In this document: piece by piece, positions 1 to 9,907 of the stretch
How positions within the stretch are numbered: position 1 is the stretch's first letter
How the letters are laid out: every line of letters begins with the position of its first letter
NCBI RefSeq assembly: GCF_010974825.1
Contig: NZ_JAAILA010000017.1
Span: 18,303 to 82,302, forward strand
Direction: 5' to 3'
Source: Aeromonas rivipollensis
GTDB lineage: Bacteria; Pseudomonadota; Gammaproteobacteria; Enterobacterales; Aeromonadaceae
Length of the DNA stretch: 64,000 bases
Position numbers and translations under genes: made by a program
Notes under the pieces: model-generated
Databases searched by the model: none
What the model saw: only the letters and a program-made list of their open reading frames with translations
Told to the model about the DNA's origin: nothing

Positions 1-62
1 TGGTGTTCGCCTTCGACAGGTCACCCGACCCACCGTTTTGATCATGTCTACAGGGAGTTTCT

Positions 63-884
63 ATGCAGCGTCGTTCCTTTTTCACCCTCTCCGCCCTTGC
101 GCTGCTCGCCAGCAGCCTGCCGCTGTCAGCCTTTGCCATCGATGAGGCGAAGAAAGAGATAGTGATAGGCACCACTGTCGGGGACTTCGCCGACATGGTG
201 ACCGACTCCATCAAACCGCAGCTCGAAGCCAAGGGCTACAAGGTCAAACTGGTGGAGTTCACCGACTACGTGACCCCCAACATCGCCCTGGCGGACGGCT
301 CGCTGGACGTCAACTGTTTCCAGCACAAGCCCTATCTGGACAGCTTCTCCAAAGACAGGGGCCTCTCCCTGGCCCCCATCACTCAGGTACCGACCGGCCC
401 AATGGGGCTCTACGCCGGCAAGCTGGGGGATCTCAAGGCCCTGAAAGAGGGCAGCACAGTCGCCATTCCCAACGACCCCACCAACCAGGCGCGGGCCCTG
501 CTGATGCTGCAGGACCTGGGCTGGCTCACCCTGAAAGAGGGGATCAACCCCCTCAAGGCGAGCGAATTCGATGTGGTGAAGAACCCTCATGACATCAAGC
601 TGGTGCTGCTGGAGGCGGCGCAACTGCCCCGCTCCCGTGAAGACGTGGACTTCTCCGTCATCAACGGCAACTTCGCCGCCTCGAGCGGGATCCCGTTCAG
701 CTCCGGGCTCTTCCTCGAGCGCAGCTATGACTTCATCAACTGGGTGGTGGTCAAAGGGGCCGATGCGGACAAGCCGTTCGCCAAGGATGTGGCGGCCGCC
801 TATAACTCCCCCGAGTTCAAGGCCTATGCCGCCAAGCGCTTCGTCGGCTACAAGTACCCCCAGGGCTGGCAGAGCCAGGGCTGA
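63..884 (+). CDS. metQ: MetQ-like (NlpA family) substrate-binding protein
   Basis: Periplasmic binding protein of the NlpA/MetQ family, which in known members delivers methionine or a related amino acid to an ABC importer. The 273-residue product has a signal peptide (about residues 1-26, cleavage after SAFA) and then the family pattern IVIGTTVGDFADMV, VEFTDYVTPNIALADGSLD and NCFQHKPYL. It carries no lipobox cysteine, whereas most MetQ proteins are lipoproteins, so it is probably a soluble periplasmic protein. A GGGAG ribosome site precedes the ATG. No metN or metI partner follows; a terminator ends the unit, so partners must lie upstream of the window or elsewhere. The family call is firm; methionine as substrate is inferred. 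Confidence 0.85.
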   Translation: MQRRSFFTLSALALLASSLPLSAFAIDEAKKEIVIGTTVGDFADMVTDSIKPQLEAKGYKVKLVEFTDYVTPNIALADGSLDVNCFQHKPYLDSFSKDRGLSLAPITQVPTGPMGLYAGKLGDLKALKEGSTVAIPNDPTNQARALLMLQDLGWLTLKEGINPLKASEFDVVKNPHDIKLVLLEAAQLPRSREDVDFSVINGNFAASSGIPFSSGLFLERSYDFINWVVVKGADADKPFAKDVAAAYNSPEFKAYAAKRFVGYKYPQGWQSQG

Positions 885-903
885 GAGTAGAGCCAGGGCT
901 GAG
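871..903 (+). repeat. 18-bp-period tandem repeat over the metQ stop codon
   Basis: The 15-mer agagccagggctgag occurs at 871-885, where it includes the metQ TGA, and again at 889-903. It is a small duplication of the 3' end that leaves the reading frame intact. Confidence 0.75.
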
Positions 904-925
904 GGCTGAAAGCAGCACCTGCGAT

Positions 926-956
926 AAAAAAACGGGCACCAGGGTGCCCGTTTTTT
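926..956. terminator. Bidirectional rho-independent terminator between metQ and pgpB
   Basis: The inverted repeat ACGGGCACC/GGTGCCCGT is flanked by A and T runs on both sides. It sits between the convergent ends of metQ and pgpB, so it can serve both strands. Confidence 0.9.
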
Positions 957-967
957 ATCTGGGAGAA

Positions 968-1690
968 TCAGTAGTGGTGCAGCCACCAGCGGGCGGCGAC
1001 GAGGGCGGTGAGGCTGCCAAGCAGGGCGCTCGCCAGCACGTCCAGGGGCCAGTGCATGCCGATCAGGGTGCGCGACAGGCCGATGCCGATGGCCCAGAGC
1101 GGCAGCAGCCAGACCCCGGTGGGGGCCCGGGCCAGCCAGATCAGCCCAAAGAACTGGGCCAGGCTCATGGCGGCTATGCTGTGGCCGGAGGGGAAGGCGT
1201 AGTTCACTTCCGTCTGCCAGTGGTGGCCTAGCCAGGCTGGCAGCGCCAGCAACTGGGTCGCGGCGTGGACCTGTTCACTGCGAAGCGTACTGCTGCCGGC
1301 ATAGAACTGTCGGATGGCGGGGATAAGCTCCTGGCTCTCCAGCCAGAGCAGGTAGGGCCTTGGCTCCTCGGTCAGCTGCTTGATGAGGCTCTTGATGATC
1401 CAGTCGCTCGCGAGCGCGGCAAAGAGAGCGCCCGCGAGGGCCAGCAGGGCGGTGTGGCCGAGCGTCAGCTTGTGTCGGGTCAGCAGCAAGAGTGCGGCGA
1501 TGGTGATGGCAAGGCCGGGCAGGTCCACCATGCGGGTGAGGGCATAGGGCCACCAGAGCCAGTCCGATTGCAGGGCACTCGTCATGAAGGGTTGCCAGGG
1601 CAGGCAGACGAGCAGCAACAGCGGCAGCAGCAATATGGCGTTGAAACCTAGCACCTGACGGCGTGGCAACGAAGAGGCATGAGTCGGCAT
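968..1690 (-). CDS. pgpB: PgpB-like PAP2 phosphatase (phosphatidylglycerophosphatase B / undecaprenyl-PP phosphatase)
   Basis: Inner-membrane lipid phosphatase of the PAP2 superfamily. E. coli PgpB dephosphorylates phosphatidylglycerophosphate and undecaprenyl pyrophosphate. All three PAP2 motifs are visible in the 240-residue product: K104...EEPRP around 108-112, PSGH at 167-170, and SR...GMHWPLD at 206-217, with several hydrophobic segments at about 15-35, 58-72, 80-97 and 190-235. I chose the ATG at 1690 (MPTHASSL) because the frame upstream lacks recognisable protein sequence; an ATG at 1744 is possible. The gene ends against the shared terminator with metQ and stands alone. The family is certain; the exact lipid substrate is inferred from the PgpB-like motif spacing. 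Confidence 0.85.
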   Translation of the reverse strand: MPTHASSLPRRQVLGFNAILLLPLLLLVCLPWQPFMTSALQSDWLWWPYALTRMVDLPGLAITIAALLLLTRHKLTLGHTALLALAGALFAALASDWIIKSLIKQLTEEPRPYLLWLESQELIPAIRQFYAGSSTLRSEQVHAATQLLALPAWLGHHWQTEVNYAFPSGHSIAAMSLAQFFGLIWLARAPTGVWLLPLWAIGIGLSRTLIGMHWPLDVLASALLGSLTALVAARWWLHHY

Positions 1691-1982
1691 GAGAGGGCTC
1701 GTAACAGGTGCGCATGACTGGGGCGGATGATAAGGAGGCGTCATTGTGCCAGCCCGGCCCCCCTGGTCAAGCCGGGGGGCGCGAGGGCAACATGTTGTTA
1801 CATATGAGTGCCGCGCCCCAACTGTGGATGCCCGGGAACCCGCTTCGACGCCCTGGCAACCTGTGGCCTTAAGAAAGCGTGCTTCCTTCATCTATGGCAG
1901 CCCGAGAACAAGTCTCTGAAAATTCGGCCCGCTTGGGCTAGAATGGCGCGCCTGTGGCCGGTTGTGGATGAGAAGAGAGCCG

Positions 1983-3104
1983 ATGAAGATCGTCGTTGAT
2001 GAAAATATGCCCCATGCCTGCGAGCTGTTTGCCGAATTTGGCGAGGTCGTCCCCCTGCCCGGGCGGCAGATAGGGGCGGCGGATCTGCAGGATGCCGACG
2101 TGCTGCTGGTGCGCTCGGTGACCCGGGTCGATGCCGGGCTGCTCGCCGACTGCCCGCGGCTCGGTTTCGTCGGCACCGCCACCATAGGCACGGATCACAT
2201 CGACACCGCGCTCCTGGCCGAGCGGGGCATCCCCTTCTTCAGTGCCCCCGGCTGCAACAAGTATTCGGTCGGCGACTATGTGCTCTCGGCCCTGCTGGTG
2301 CTGGCGGAGCGCCATGAGCTCAGCCTCGATCAGATGAGCCTCGCCGTCATCGGCGCCGGCAACACAGGGGAGTGCGTGGCGGGCAAGGCAGAGGCGCTCG
2401 GTATGCGGGTGCTGCGCTGCGATCCGCCGCGGGCCCGCCTGGAAGACGCCGCCGGCTTCGTTGACTACCCCACGGCGCTCGGCGCCGACATCGTCAGCTT
2501 CCATGTGCCCCTGACCCGCGAGGGGCCGGAGCCGACCTTCCACTTGCTGGGGGAGCGCGAGATCGCGGCGCTGCCCGGGGGCCAGTTCCTTATCAATGCC
2601 TCCCGGGGGGAGGTGTGGGACAACCAGGCCCTGCTGGCGCGCCAGCAGAGCGATCAGCCATTGCGGCTGGTGATGGATGTGTGGGAAGGGGAGCCTGAGC
2701 CGCTCAAGGCCCTGGTGCCCCATACCGAGCTTGCCACCCCGCACATCGCCGGCTACAGCCTGGAGGGCAAGGCCCGCGGCACCTGGATGCTCTATCAGGC
2801 GCTCTGCCAGCAGCTTGGCCGTATGCCGCGCCAGGATCTGCAATCCCTGCTGCCCGCCCCCGAGGTGCGTGAGCTGACGCCGGGTCAGCCCGCCGATCAG
2901 GGGTTGATCAAGCAGATGGTCCACCTCATCTATGACGTGCGCCGGGACGATGCCCGCTTTCGCAACCGGATTGGGGTGCCTGGCAGCTTCGATGGGCAGC
3001 GCAAGGACTATCCGGAGCGGCGCGAGCTCTCCTCCTTGCAGGTCAGCGGCCCCTTCGCCTGCGACAGGCTGGCCCGGCTGGGCTTTGCCATCTCGCAAAA
3101 ATAA
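1983..3104 (+). CDS. pdxB: Erythronate-4-phosphate dehydrogenase
   Basis: Second step of the DXP-dependent vitamin B6 pathway: oxidises 4-phosphoerythronate to 2-oxo-3-hydroxy-4-phosphobutanoate. The 373-residue protein starts MKIVVDENMPHA, typical of PdxB, and contains the 2-hydroxyacid dehydrogenase Rossmann segment AVIGAGNTGECVAG, the NASRGEVWDN segment and the PHIAGYSLEGKARG histidine region. A C-terminal dimerisation domain ends RLARLGFAISQK. The ATG at 1983 follows GAGAAGAGAGC; an in-frame codon at 1962 exists but adds residues not seen in the family. It opens the pdxB-asd-fimV-truA-accD-folC-dedD run that is familiar from enterics, where usg takes the place of asd. Confidence 0.95.
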   Translation: MKIVVDENMPHACELFAEFGEVVPLPGRQIGAADLQDADVLLVRSVTRVDAGLLADCPRLGFVGTATIGTDHIDTALLAERGIPFFSAPGCNKYSVGDYVLSALLVLAERHELSLDQMSLAVIGAGNTGECVAGKAEALGMRVLRCDPPRARLEDAAGFVDYPTALGADIVSFHVPLTREGPEPTFHLLGEREIAALPGGQFLINASRGEVWDNQALLARQQSDQPLRLVMDVWEGEPEPLKALVPHTELATPHIAGYSLEGKARGTWMLYQALCQQLGRMPRQDLQSLLPAPEVRELTPGQPADQGLIKQMVHLIYDVRRDDARFRNRIGVPGSFDGQRKDYPERRELSSLQVSGPFACDRLARLGFAISQK

Positions 3105-3257
3105 ACCGGAATTCATGCGGGGCTCCGATCACCAGATCGGGGCCATCCGTTTCGGCCCGGCACCCTGCCGGCCGACCATCAGACAGATCACACTTGCCAC
3201 CCCTGATGCCGACCCGGTCGGCCTCATCGGCGGGCAATATCACAGGAGAGAACATCA

Positions 3258-4274
3258 GTGAGTCAACAATTCAACGTAGCTGTACTGGGCGCGAGCGGCG
3301 CCGTGGGTCAGGCCATGATCGAGATCCTGGAAGAGCGTGCCTTCCCGGTCGCCACCCTCTATCCCCTGGCCTCCAGCCGCAGCGCCGGTGATACCGTGCG
3401 CTTTGGCGGCAAGAACATCGAGATCAAGGATGTCGAGGAGTTTGACTGGAGCCAGGTGCAGATCGCCCTCTTCTCCGCCGGGGCCGAGGTCTCTGCCAAG
3501 TGGGCGCCCATCGCGGCCGAGCAGGGCTGCATCGTCATCGACAACACCTCCTGCTTCCGTTACGACGAAGACATCCCCCTGGTGATCCCGGAAGTGAACC
3601 CGGATGCCCTGGCGGATTTTCGCAATCGCAACATCATCGCCAACCCCAACTGCTCCACCATACAGATGCTGGTTGCCCTCAAGCCCCTGCAGGACGAGGT
3701 GGGCATAGCCCGCATCAACGTGGCGACCTACCAGTCCGTCTCCGGCTCCGGCAAGGAAGGGGTGAGCGAGCTGGCCGGTCAGACTGCCCATCTGCTCAAC
3801 GGCCGTCCGGTGGAGCCGACCCTCTACCCGCAGCAGATCGCCTTCAACCTGATCCCGCAGATCGACAGCTTCACCGACAACGGTTACACCCGTGAAGAGA
3901 TGAAGATGGTGTGGGAGACCCAGAAGATCCTGGGGGATGCCAGCATCGCCGTGAACCCCACCTGCGTGCGGGTGCCCGTCTTCTACGGTCACGCCGAGGC
4001 GGTCCACGTCGAGCTGCACCAGCCGCTGGATGCCGAGCAGGTCAAGGAGCTGCTGCGCAATGCCCCGGGTGTCACCCTGTTCGAAGACGATGCCGACTAC
4101 CCGACCCCGGTGCGCGACGGCACCGGCAAGGACGAGGTGCTGGTCGGCCGGGTACGCCAGGATATTTCTCATCCGAGCGGTATCAATATGTGGATCGTGG
4201 CCGATAACGTTCGTAAGGGCGCGGCGACCAACAGCGTGCAGATCGCCGAACTGCTGGTGCGCGACTACCTCTGA
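3258..4274 (+). CDS. asd: Aspartate-semialdehyde dehydrogenase
   Basis: Reduces L-aspartyl-4-phosphate to aspartate semialdehyde with NADPH, the branch point to lysine/diaminopimelate, threonine and methionine. The 338-residue protein has the N-terminal nucleotide-binding loop GASGAVGQAM, the active-site segment NPNCST with catalytic Cys132, QSVSGSGKEG, and the second catalytic region RVPVFYGHAEAVHVE with His245. Because Cys and His are both kept, this should be a working enzyme rather than an inert Usg-type paralogue, although it occupies the position of usg in E. coli (pdxB-usg-truA). The start is GTG/ATG-like at 3258 after CACAGGAGAGAACATCA, a strong ribosome site. A 153-bp gap separates it from pdxB. 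Confidence 0.93.
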   Translation: MSQQFNVAVLGASGAVGQAMIEILEERAFPVATLYPLASSRSAGDTVRFGGKNIEIKDVEEFDWSQVQIALFSAGAEVSAKWAPIAAEQGCIVIDNTSCFRYDEDIPLVIPEVNPDALADFRNRNIIANPNCSTIQMLVALKPLQDEVGIARINVATYQSVSGSGKEGVSELAGQTAHLLNGRPVEPTLYPQQIAFNLIPQIDSFTDNGYTREEMKMVWETQKILGDASIAVNPTCVRVPVFYGHAEAVHVELHQPLDAEQVKELLRNAPGVTLFEDDADYPTPVRDGTGKDEVLVGRVRQDISHPSGINMWIVADNVRKGAATNSVQIAELLVRDYL

Positions 4275-4589
4275 GGCCCTGTTGCGGCCTGTGGCGGGGA
4301 GGGAACCCCGCCCTAGGAGGCGACTGAGAGGCTAGGGATGTGACCGGGGGCGCACTCTCCGGTTTTAAGAATGTCGCGTGATATCAGTGAGCTAGGTTTT
4401 TTTCTACACTCGGGTTCAGGTCTGGGACTCATGTCTGGCCTGGATCGGGCTCGCAGCTGATAGGCGCCGGACGGGAAATATGTCGGATCGCTGGCTTGAG
4501 ACCGGCGGCTGATTTATATTGAGCCGATTGTTTTGGGGTAACTATCCAGATTTTTCAATGTGATAGGGCCATCATACGAAGGAACGAAT
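4275..4589. other. Gene-free region upstream of fimV
   Basis: This 315-bp stretch becomes AT-richer toward fimV and probably holds the fimV promoter. I see no ORF, clear terminator or repeat in it. Confidence 0.5.
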
Positions 4590-6689
4590 ATGGGACATTC
4601 CCGCATAACGCTGGCAACGCTACTCGCATTGGGTCTTCTGGGCACGGCTCAGGCCGATGAGGCGGGGCGAGAGCCTTTCTTTGTCGAGCTCAAGGGCCCG
4701 GACGGTGCCGCGCCTCCTGTCGTTCAACCTCAGGCCCAGCCCGTGGCACCGGCCCAGCCGGCTCCCAGGGCCCAGCCCATGGTGCGTCAGGCGCCCAGTG
4801 CGGCGGCTGGCAGCTATGGCCCTGTCCGTTCTACCGATACCCTCTGGAGTCTGGCGAGCAAGCATCGCCCCTCCAGCCGGGTGACCGTCTACCAGACCAT
4901 GGTGGCGATCTACGACAAGAATCCCCGCAGTTTTGCCGACGGCAACATCAACCACATCCTGGTGGGATCCCGCATTCTGCTGCCCAGCGCCGCCGAGGCG
5001 GGCCGCATCACGGACGCAGAGGCTCGTCGCCGCTTCAACAGCGACAACGCCAGCTGGAAGGGGCTGAGCCCCAAATACCTGGCCGAGAAGCAGCCCCATC
5101 CGGTGGCGACCAAGCCGGCGGCCAGCGCGCCGGTCAAGGCCGTGGCCAAGGCGGCCCCCCTTCCGACGGCCGCTCCCAAGGTGAGCGCACCCCAGGCGGC
5201 CACCGAGGTGACCGCGATCGCCAAGGCGGTCGAGCCGGCCCCGGCGGCAAGTACTGCCGCGCCAACCGCTGCCCCGGCCCCCTTGCCGGTCAGTGCCGCG
5301 ACCGTGGTGGGCAAACCCTCCACCGAGATGGCGCTGGCGCTGGAAGATGCCAACGCGCAGCTCGGTCAGGTCACCGAGATGAACCACAGGCTCAAGCTGC
5401 GGCTGCAGTCCCTGACCGAAGAGGTGGAGACCCTCAAGGCCCAGTTGCAGGATCAGACCGCGCTGCAAAAAGAGGTGGCGGAGCTTAAGGCCAAGCCGGT
5501 GCCGCCCGTGGTGGCCCCCGAACCCAAGCAGAACTGGGTGATGGAGCTGCTCGCCTCGCCGCTGAACCTCGCCATGATCATTTTGCTGCCTGTGCTGCTG
5601 GTGCTGGCGCTGGTGACGCTCTGGCTGCGGGCCCGCGCCCGCCGCGAGCTGGAAGAGCAGGAGAAGAGCCTGTCGGAGTCCACCTCCATGGTGATGGGGG
5701 AGGAGAGCAGCGAGTTTGACCAGCTGATGACGGTCGGCATCGCCGATGACGAGCCCATGCACCCCATGCCGGATCTCAATGAGCCGGGTGGCAATGGCAG
5801 CCAGGAGGGGGCCAAGGCCCCGACTGACGTCATCTTCAGCGATGATGAGATGGCCCTGTCCGCCTTCGATGTGGAGCCTGCGGTGACGACGGCCAACCGG
5901 GATCCGGATCTGGTGCCCGAGCTCGACTTGGCCCACGAGGGAGACTTCGGTCTGCCCCTGGCCCCTGAGCTGGATCTCTCCGGCGAGTCCGAGGCCAAGG
6001 CCCGGGCCAGCGACGAGATCATGAGCGAGGAGGAGCTGCAAGCGGCCCTGTTTGCCGAGCTGGATGCCGACCTCGAGGCCGATCTCAGCCAGGCGCAGGC
6101 GCAGAGCAGAAGCCAGCGCGATGGGGCCCTCGCCAACTTTGATCTCAGCGATCTCGAGACCGACTTCCACGAGCCTGCCACCGACGCCCGAGGCGACGAC
6201 GCCTATGGCAAGGATGATATCGATGACATGCTGGCCGAGCTCGGACTCGAACCGACGCAGGCCAAGGGCGCTGCCCAACCGCCGGCCTGGGATCCCAACG
6301 AGCTGGCCCTGGCCGACTTCGAGGATGCCTTCACCGAGGTGGAGTCCCATCAGGGCGATCTGACACCCCGTGAACAGGCGCAGGCGAACGACTACGTGGA
6401 GATAGACAAGCTCCTGGCCGAGGCCAACGCCAGCAGCACCGAGCAGGAGCCCTACCAGGGCTTCTCCCTGGATGTGGGGCTGGATGGCTTCCCCGAGGTG
6501 TTGCCGGAGTCCACCGGGTTCGATGTGGATGCCGATGACGGCGGCGTGGGGGCCAAGCTGGATCTGGCCCGGGCCTACCTCGAGATCGACGACAAGGAGA
6601 GCGCCCGCGAGCTGCTGCAAGAGGCGGCGGCCCAGGGCAGCGAGCACCAGCGCAGCGAAGCCGAGAAGCTGCTCAGGCGCCTGGGGTGA
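4590..6689 (+). CDS. fimV: FimV/HubP-type polar scaffold protein
   Basis: Large inner-membrane peptidoglycan-binding protein that, in Pseudomonas (FimV) and Vibrio (HubP), organises the cell pole for type IV pili, flagella and chemotaxis. The 699-residue product has a signal peptide (1-22), a LysM-like segment at about 76-135 ([14 protein letters not shown] ... [10 protein letters not shown]), an Ala/Pro-rich linker, a coiled coil near 270-305 and one membrane span near 325-348. A very acidic cytoplasmic region follows, then the C-terminal TPR-like FimV motif ([23 protein letters not shown]) at about 650-699. The ATG at 4590 follows GAAGGAACGAAT; an upstream in-frame start at 4560 would block the signal peptide. 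A hairpin terminator follows. Confidence 0.93.
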   Translation: MGHSRITLATLLALGLLGTAQADEAGREPFFVELKGPDGAAPPVVQPQAQPVAPAQPAPRAQPMVRQAPSAAAGSYGPVRSTDTLWSLASKHRPSSRVTVYQTMVAIYDKNPRSFADGNINHILVGSRILLPSAAEAGRITDAEARRRFNSDNASWKGLSPKYLAEKQPHPVATKPAASAPVKAVAKAAPLPTAAPKVSAPQAATEVTAIAKAVEPAPAASTAAPTAAPAPLPVSAATVVGKPSTEMALALEDANAQLGQVTEMNHRLKLRLQSLTEEVETLKAQLQDQTALQKEVAELKAKPVPPVVAPEPKQNWVMELLASPLNLAMIILLPVLLVLALVTLWLRARARRELEEQEKSLSESTSMVMGEESSEFDQLMTVGIADDEPMHPMPDLNEPGGNGSQEGAKAPTDVIFSDDEMALSAFDVEPAVTTANRDPDLVPELDLAHEGDFGLPLAPELDLSGESEAKARASDEIMSEEELQAALFAELDADLEADLSQAQAQSRSQRDGALANFDLSDLETDFHEPATDARGDDAYGKDDIDDMLAELGLEPTQAKGAAQPPAWDPNELALADFEDAFTEVESHQGDLTPREQAQANDYVEIDKLLAEANASSTEQEPYQGFSLDVGLDGFPEVLPESTGFDVDADDGGVGAKLDLARAYLEIDDKESARELLQEAAAQGSEHQRSEAEKLLRRLG

Positions 6690-6713
6690 TCTCCCTTTGC
6701 CGCTGATGAACAC

Positions 6714-6746
6714 AGAGGGCAGCCCGCGGGCTGCCCTCTTTCATTT
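6714..6746 (+). terminator. Terminator after fimV
   Basis: The perfect stem AGAGGGCAGCCCGC/GCGGGCTGCCCTCT at 6714-6739 is followed by TTCATTTT. It separates fimV from the truA-accD-folC genes. Confidence 0.85.
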
Positions 6747-6837
6747 TGGTCGCCGGTACGAACTGGGACTTTTGGGCCCAAGGGCGTATAATCCGGCCCG
6801 TTTCTTTCATCCCTTCCCCACAAGACAAGATTCATCC

Positions 6838-7647
6838 ATGCGAATTGCCCTAGGTATTGAATACGACGGCAGCCGGTACTTCGGCTGGCAGCGTCAGCGC
6901 GAAGTGATCAGCGTGCAGGCCGAACTGGAAAAAGCCCTCAGCCGCATCGCCAACCATCCCGTCTCCATCCAGTGCGCCGGCCGTACCGATGCCGGGGTGC
7001 ACGCCACCGGTCAGGTGATCCACTTCGATACCGAGGCGAACCGCGCCGAGGGCGCCTGGACCCTGGGGCTCAACTCCAACCTGCCCCCTGACATCGCCGT
7101 GCGCTGGGTCAAGGAGGTGGACGAGAGCTTCCACGCCCGCTTCAGCGCCACCGCCCGTCGCTACCGTTATGTGATCTACAACCATAACTTCCGCCCGGCC
7201 ATTCTCGGCAGCGGCGTCAGCCACTACCACGAGACCATAGACGCCGACCTGATGCACCAGGCGGGCCAGAGCCTGCTCGGGGAGCACGACTTCAGCACCT
7301 TCCGTGCCATCGCCTGCCAGTCCAACACCCCCTGGCGCAATGTGACCCACCTGTGCGTCAGCCGCTCCGGCCCCTACATAGTGCTCGACATCAAGGCCAA
7401 CGCCTTCTTGCACCACATGGTGCGCAACATCACCGGCTCCCTGCTGCTGGTGGGGCAGGGCCTCAAACCGGTGGAGTGGATAGCCGAGGTGCTGGCGGCC
7501 AGGGATCGCAATCTGGCGGGGCCGACCGCCAAGGCGGGGGGGCTCTATCTGGTGGACGTGGATTACCCGGCAGAGTTTGGCCTGCCGCAGTTGCCGCTCG
7601 GCCCGCTGTGGCTGCCGGACTCGGCACCGGGTACGACCAGTTTTTAG
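6838..7647 (+). CDS. truA: tRNA pseudouridine(38-40) synthase
   Basis: Isomerises uridines 38-40 in the anticodon stem-loop of many tRNAs. The 269-residue protein starts [20 protein letters not shown] and carries the catalytic motif [10 protein letters not shown] with the essential Asp51. It also has the family segments [14 protein letters not shown] and FLHHMVRN. The ORF extends far upstream of the real start inside fimV; the ATG at 6838 is chosen from the TruA N-terminus. The gene sits between fimV and accD as in related genomes. Confidence 0.96.
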   Translation: MRIALGIEYDGSRYFGWQRQREVISVQAELEKALSRIANHPVSIQCAGRTDAGVHATGQVIHFDTEANRAEGAWTLGLNSNLPPDIAVRWVKEVDESFHARFSATARRYRYVIYNHNFRPAILGSGVSHYHETIDADLMHQAGQSLLGEHDFSTFRAIACQSNTPWRNVTHLCVSRSGPYIVLDIKANAFLHHMVRNITGSLLLVGQGLKPVEWIAEVLAARDRNLAGPTAKAGGLYLVDVDYPAEFGLPQLPLGPLWLPDSAPGTTSF

Positions 7648-7765
7648 TAACTGGGCCCGAAAATTTGTGGTTTAATGATCCGTCATTTATTGCCATCGAG
7701 CCGTAAGTCATTGAACAATCAAGGCCCGATGCGTTTTGTCAGGCACAAAAGCATTAAGGAATTCC

Positions 7766-8629
7766 ATGAGCTGGCTTGAGAAGATCCTTCCCAAGAGCAA
7801 GATCACTACACCGCGTCGTCACAACATTCCGGAAGGGGTGTGGACCAAGTGTACCGCTTGCGAACAGGTGCTCTACCGGGCAGAACTGGAGCGCAATCTC
7901 GAAGTGTGCCCCAAGTGTGATCATCATATGCGGATCAGCGCCCGCGCCCGCCTCGAGAGCTTCCTCGACGAGCAGGGCCGCACCGAAGTCGGTGCCGAGC
8001 TGGAGCCGCAGGACATCTTGAAATTCAAGGATTCCAAGCGCTACAAGGATCGTTTGTCTGCCGCTCAGAAAGAGACGGGAGAAAAAGATGCGCTGGTGGT
8101 GATGAAGGGGACCCTCAAGGGGGTGCCGGTCGTCGCCTGTTCATTCGAGTTCTCCTTCATCGGTGGCTCCATGTCCTCCGTGGTCGGTGCCCGCTTCGTG
8201 CGCGCCGTCGAGGAGTGCATCAAGGAAGGCCGCGGCCTGGTCTGCTTCTCCACCTCTGGTGGGGCGCGGATGCAGGAGGCGCTCTTCTCCCTGATGCAGA
8301 TGGCCAAGACCAGTGCGGCGCTCGATCGCCTCACCAAGGCGGGCCTGCCCTTCATCTCTGTGCTGACCGACCCCACCATGGGGGGCGTCTCCGCCAGTCT
8401 GGCCATGCTGGGTGACATCAACGTGGGCGAGCCCAAGGCGCTGATCGGCTTCGCCGGTCCCCGCGTCATCGAGCAGACAGTGCGCGAGAAGCTGCCGGAA
8501 GGCTTCCAGCGCTCCGAGTTCCTGCTGGAGAAGGGCGCCATCGATCTCATCATCGACAGGCGCGAAATGCGCAACCGTCTGGCCGGCCTGCTGGCCAAGC
8601 TGATGAACACTCAGGTCATCGAAGACTGA
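7766..8629 (+). CDS. accD: Acetyl-CoA carboxylase carboxyltransferase subunit beta
   Basis: Beta half of the carboxyltransferase that, with AccA, moves the carboxyl group from biotin to acetyl-CoA to give malonyl-CoA, the committed step of fatty acid synthesis. The 287-residue protein has the N-terminal zinc ribbon with Cys29, Cys32, Cys48 and Cys51 (CTAC...CPKC), then the crotonase-type core with [33 protein letters not shown] and [17 protein letters not shown]. The ATG at 7766 follows TTAAGGAATTCC. It lacks the long C-terminal tail of E. coli AccD. folC begins 2 bp after its stop, so the two are translationally linked. Confidence 0.97.
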   Translation: MSWLEKILPKSKITTPRRHNIPEGVWTKCTACEQVLYRAELERNLEVCPKCDHHMRISARARLESFLDEQGRTEVGAELEPQDILKFKDSKRYKDRLSAAQKETGEKDALVVMKGTLKGVPVVACSFEFSFIGGSMSSVVGARFVRAVEECIKEGRGLVCFSTSGGARMQEALFSLMQMAKTSAALDRLTKAGLPFISVLTDPTMGGVSASLAMLGDINVGEPKALIGFAGPRVIEQTVREKLPEGFQRSEFLLEKGAIDLIIDRREMRNRLAGLLAKLMNTQVIED

Positions 8630-8631
8630 AC

Positions 8632-9888
8632 ATGAGTTCGCACATGCAACAATCTCAAAGCCGGTCGCTGGTCGACTGGCTTTCTTATTTGGAACAGATC
8701 CACCCGGTCAACATCGACATGGGGCTGGAGCGGGTCGGCGCCGTCGCCCGGCGCATGGGTCTCACCAGGTTGCCGTTCAAGGTGATCACTGTGGCGGGCA
8801 CCAACGGCAAGGGCTCCTCCTGTGCCATGGCCGCCAGCATACTGATGGCCGCCGGTTACAAGGTAGGGGTCTACTCCTCGCCGCACCTGCTGCGCTTTAC
8901 CGAGCGGGTGCGTATCGACGGGGCCGAGCTCTCTGACAGCGAGCACTGCGCCGCCTTTGCCGAGGTGGAAGCCGCTCGCGGCGAGATAGCGCTCACCTTC
9001 TTCGAGTTCGCCACCCTGGCGGGCCTGTGGCTCTTCTGCCGCGCCGCCCCCGACGTGCTGCTGCTGGAAGTGGGGCTGGGCGGCCGTCTCGACGCCACCA
9101 ATGTGGTGGAGTCCGATGTGGCCATGATCACCTCCATTGCGCTCGATCACTGCGACTGGCTCGGGGATACCCGAGAAGCTGTGGCAGTGGAAAAAGCCGG
9201 CGTCTACCGCGCAGGCAAACCCGCCATCAGCGGCGAGCCCAATCCCCCAGCGACCATAGCCTCAGAGGCGCAGCGCCTCGGTGCCTGTCTGCGTCAGGTC
9301 GGCCGCGACTTCCACGGCGATGAGCAGGATTCCGGTTGGGATTACCACGGCCTGAACCACTGGCTGGGGCTGCCCAAACCGGCCCTGCCGCTGATGAACG
9401 CGGTGACCGTGCTGGCGGCGCTGGAATCCCTCGGTTTGCCGCTGGCGGAGTCCGCCATCCGTGAAGGGCTGGCCAATGCCCGGCTGGCGGGGCGGATGCA
9501 GCGGCTGCAAGACGAGCCGCTGGTCATCGTCGATGTGGCCCACAATCCCCATTCGGCGGCTTATCTGGCGAGCCAGCTGCGCCAGATCCCCGGCAAGGGC
9601 AAGCGCCGCGCCGTGGTCGGCATGCTGAAAGACAAGGACATGGCGGGGTCGCTCGCCGAACTCGATGGCCTCATCGACCAGTGGTTCCTGGCAAGCCTCA
9701 CTGGTCCGCGCGCCGCCACTGCAGAGCAGCTTGTCGCCGCTCTCGGGGACGGGCAGGGCCCGGCGGCGACCTTTGACGGCGTGAGCGCGGCTTATCGGGC
9801 TGCCCTGGCCGCATCGAGTCCTGATGATATGGTCATCGTCTTTGGTTCGTTTTACACTGTCGCCGACGTGCTGGCGGCGAGCGCCTGA
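8632..9888 (+). CDS. folC: Bifunctional folylpolyglutamate synthase/dihydrofolate synthase
   Basis: Adds glutamate to dihydropteroate and extends the polyglutamate tail of folates. The 418-residue protein has the Mur-ligase-like P-loop VAGTNGKGSS at about 54-63, GVYSSPHLLRFTERVRIDG, the VGLGGRLDATNVV signature and the C-terminal domain motif VDVAHNPHSAAYLA. The ATG at 8632 lies 2 bp after the accD stop; an in-frame ATG at 8644 is an alternative. accD-folC-dedD is the conserved order in enterics. Confidence 0.95.
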   Translation: MSSHMQQSQSRSLVDWLSYLEQIHPVNIDMGLERVGAVARRMGLTRLPFKVITVAGTNGKGSSCAMAASILMAAGYKVGVYSSPHLLRFTERVRIDGAELSDSEHCAAFAEVEAARGEIALTFFEFATLAGLWLFCRAAPDVLLLEVGLGGRLDATNVVESDVAMITSIALDHCDWLGDTREAVAVEKAGVYRAGKPAISGEPNPPATIASEAQRLGACLRQVGRDFHGDEQDSGWDYHGLNHWLGLPKPALPLMNAVTVLAALESLGLPLAESAIREGLANARLAGRMQRLQDEPLVIVDVAHNPHSAAYLASQLRQIPGKGKRRAVVGMLKDKDMAGSLAELDGLIDQWFLASLTGPRAATAEQLVAALGDGQGPAATFDGVSAAYRAALAASSPDDMVIVFGSFYTVADVLAASA

Positions 9889-9907
9889 GCTGCCCGACCT
9901 GCTCTTC

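Noticed and set aside
1744..1891. Longer N-terminus for PgpB
   Set aside because: The extension is Cys/Arg/Pro-rich with no hydrophobic character and no clear ribosome site.
4620..6713. 697-codon open frame antisense to fimV
   Set aside because: A shadow of a high-GC coding strand: His/Gly/Leu/Gln-rich with no domain or ribosome site. fimV has clear domains.
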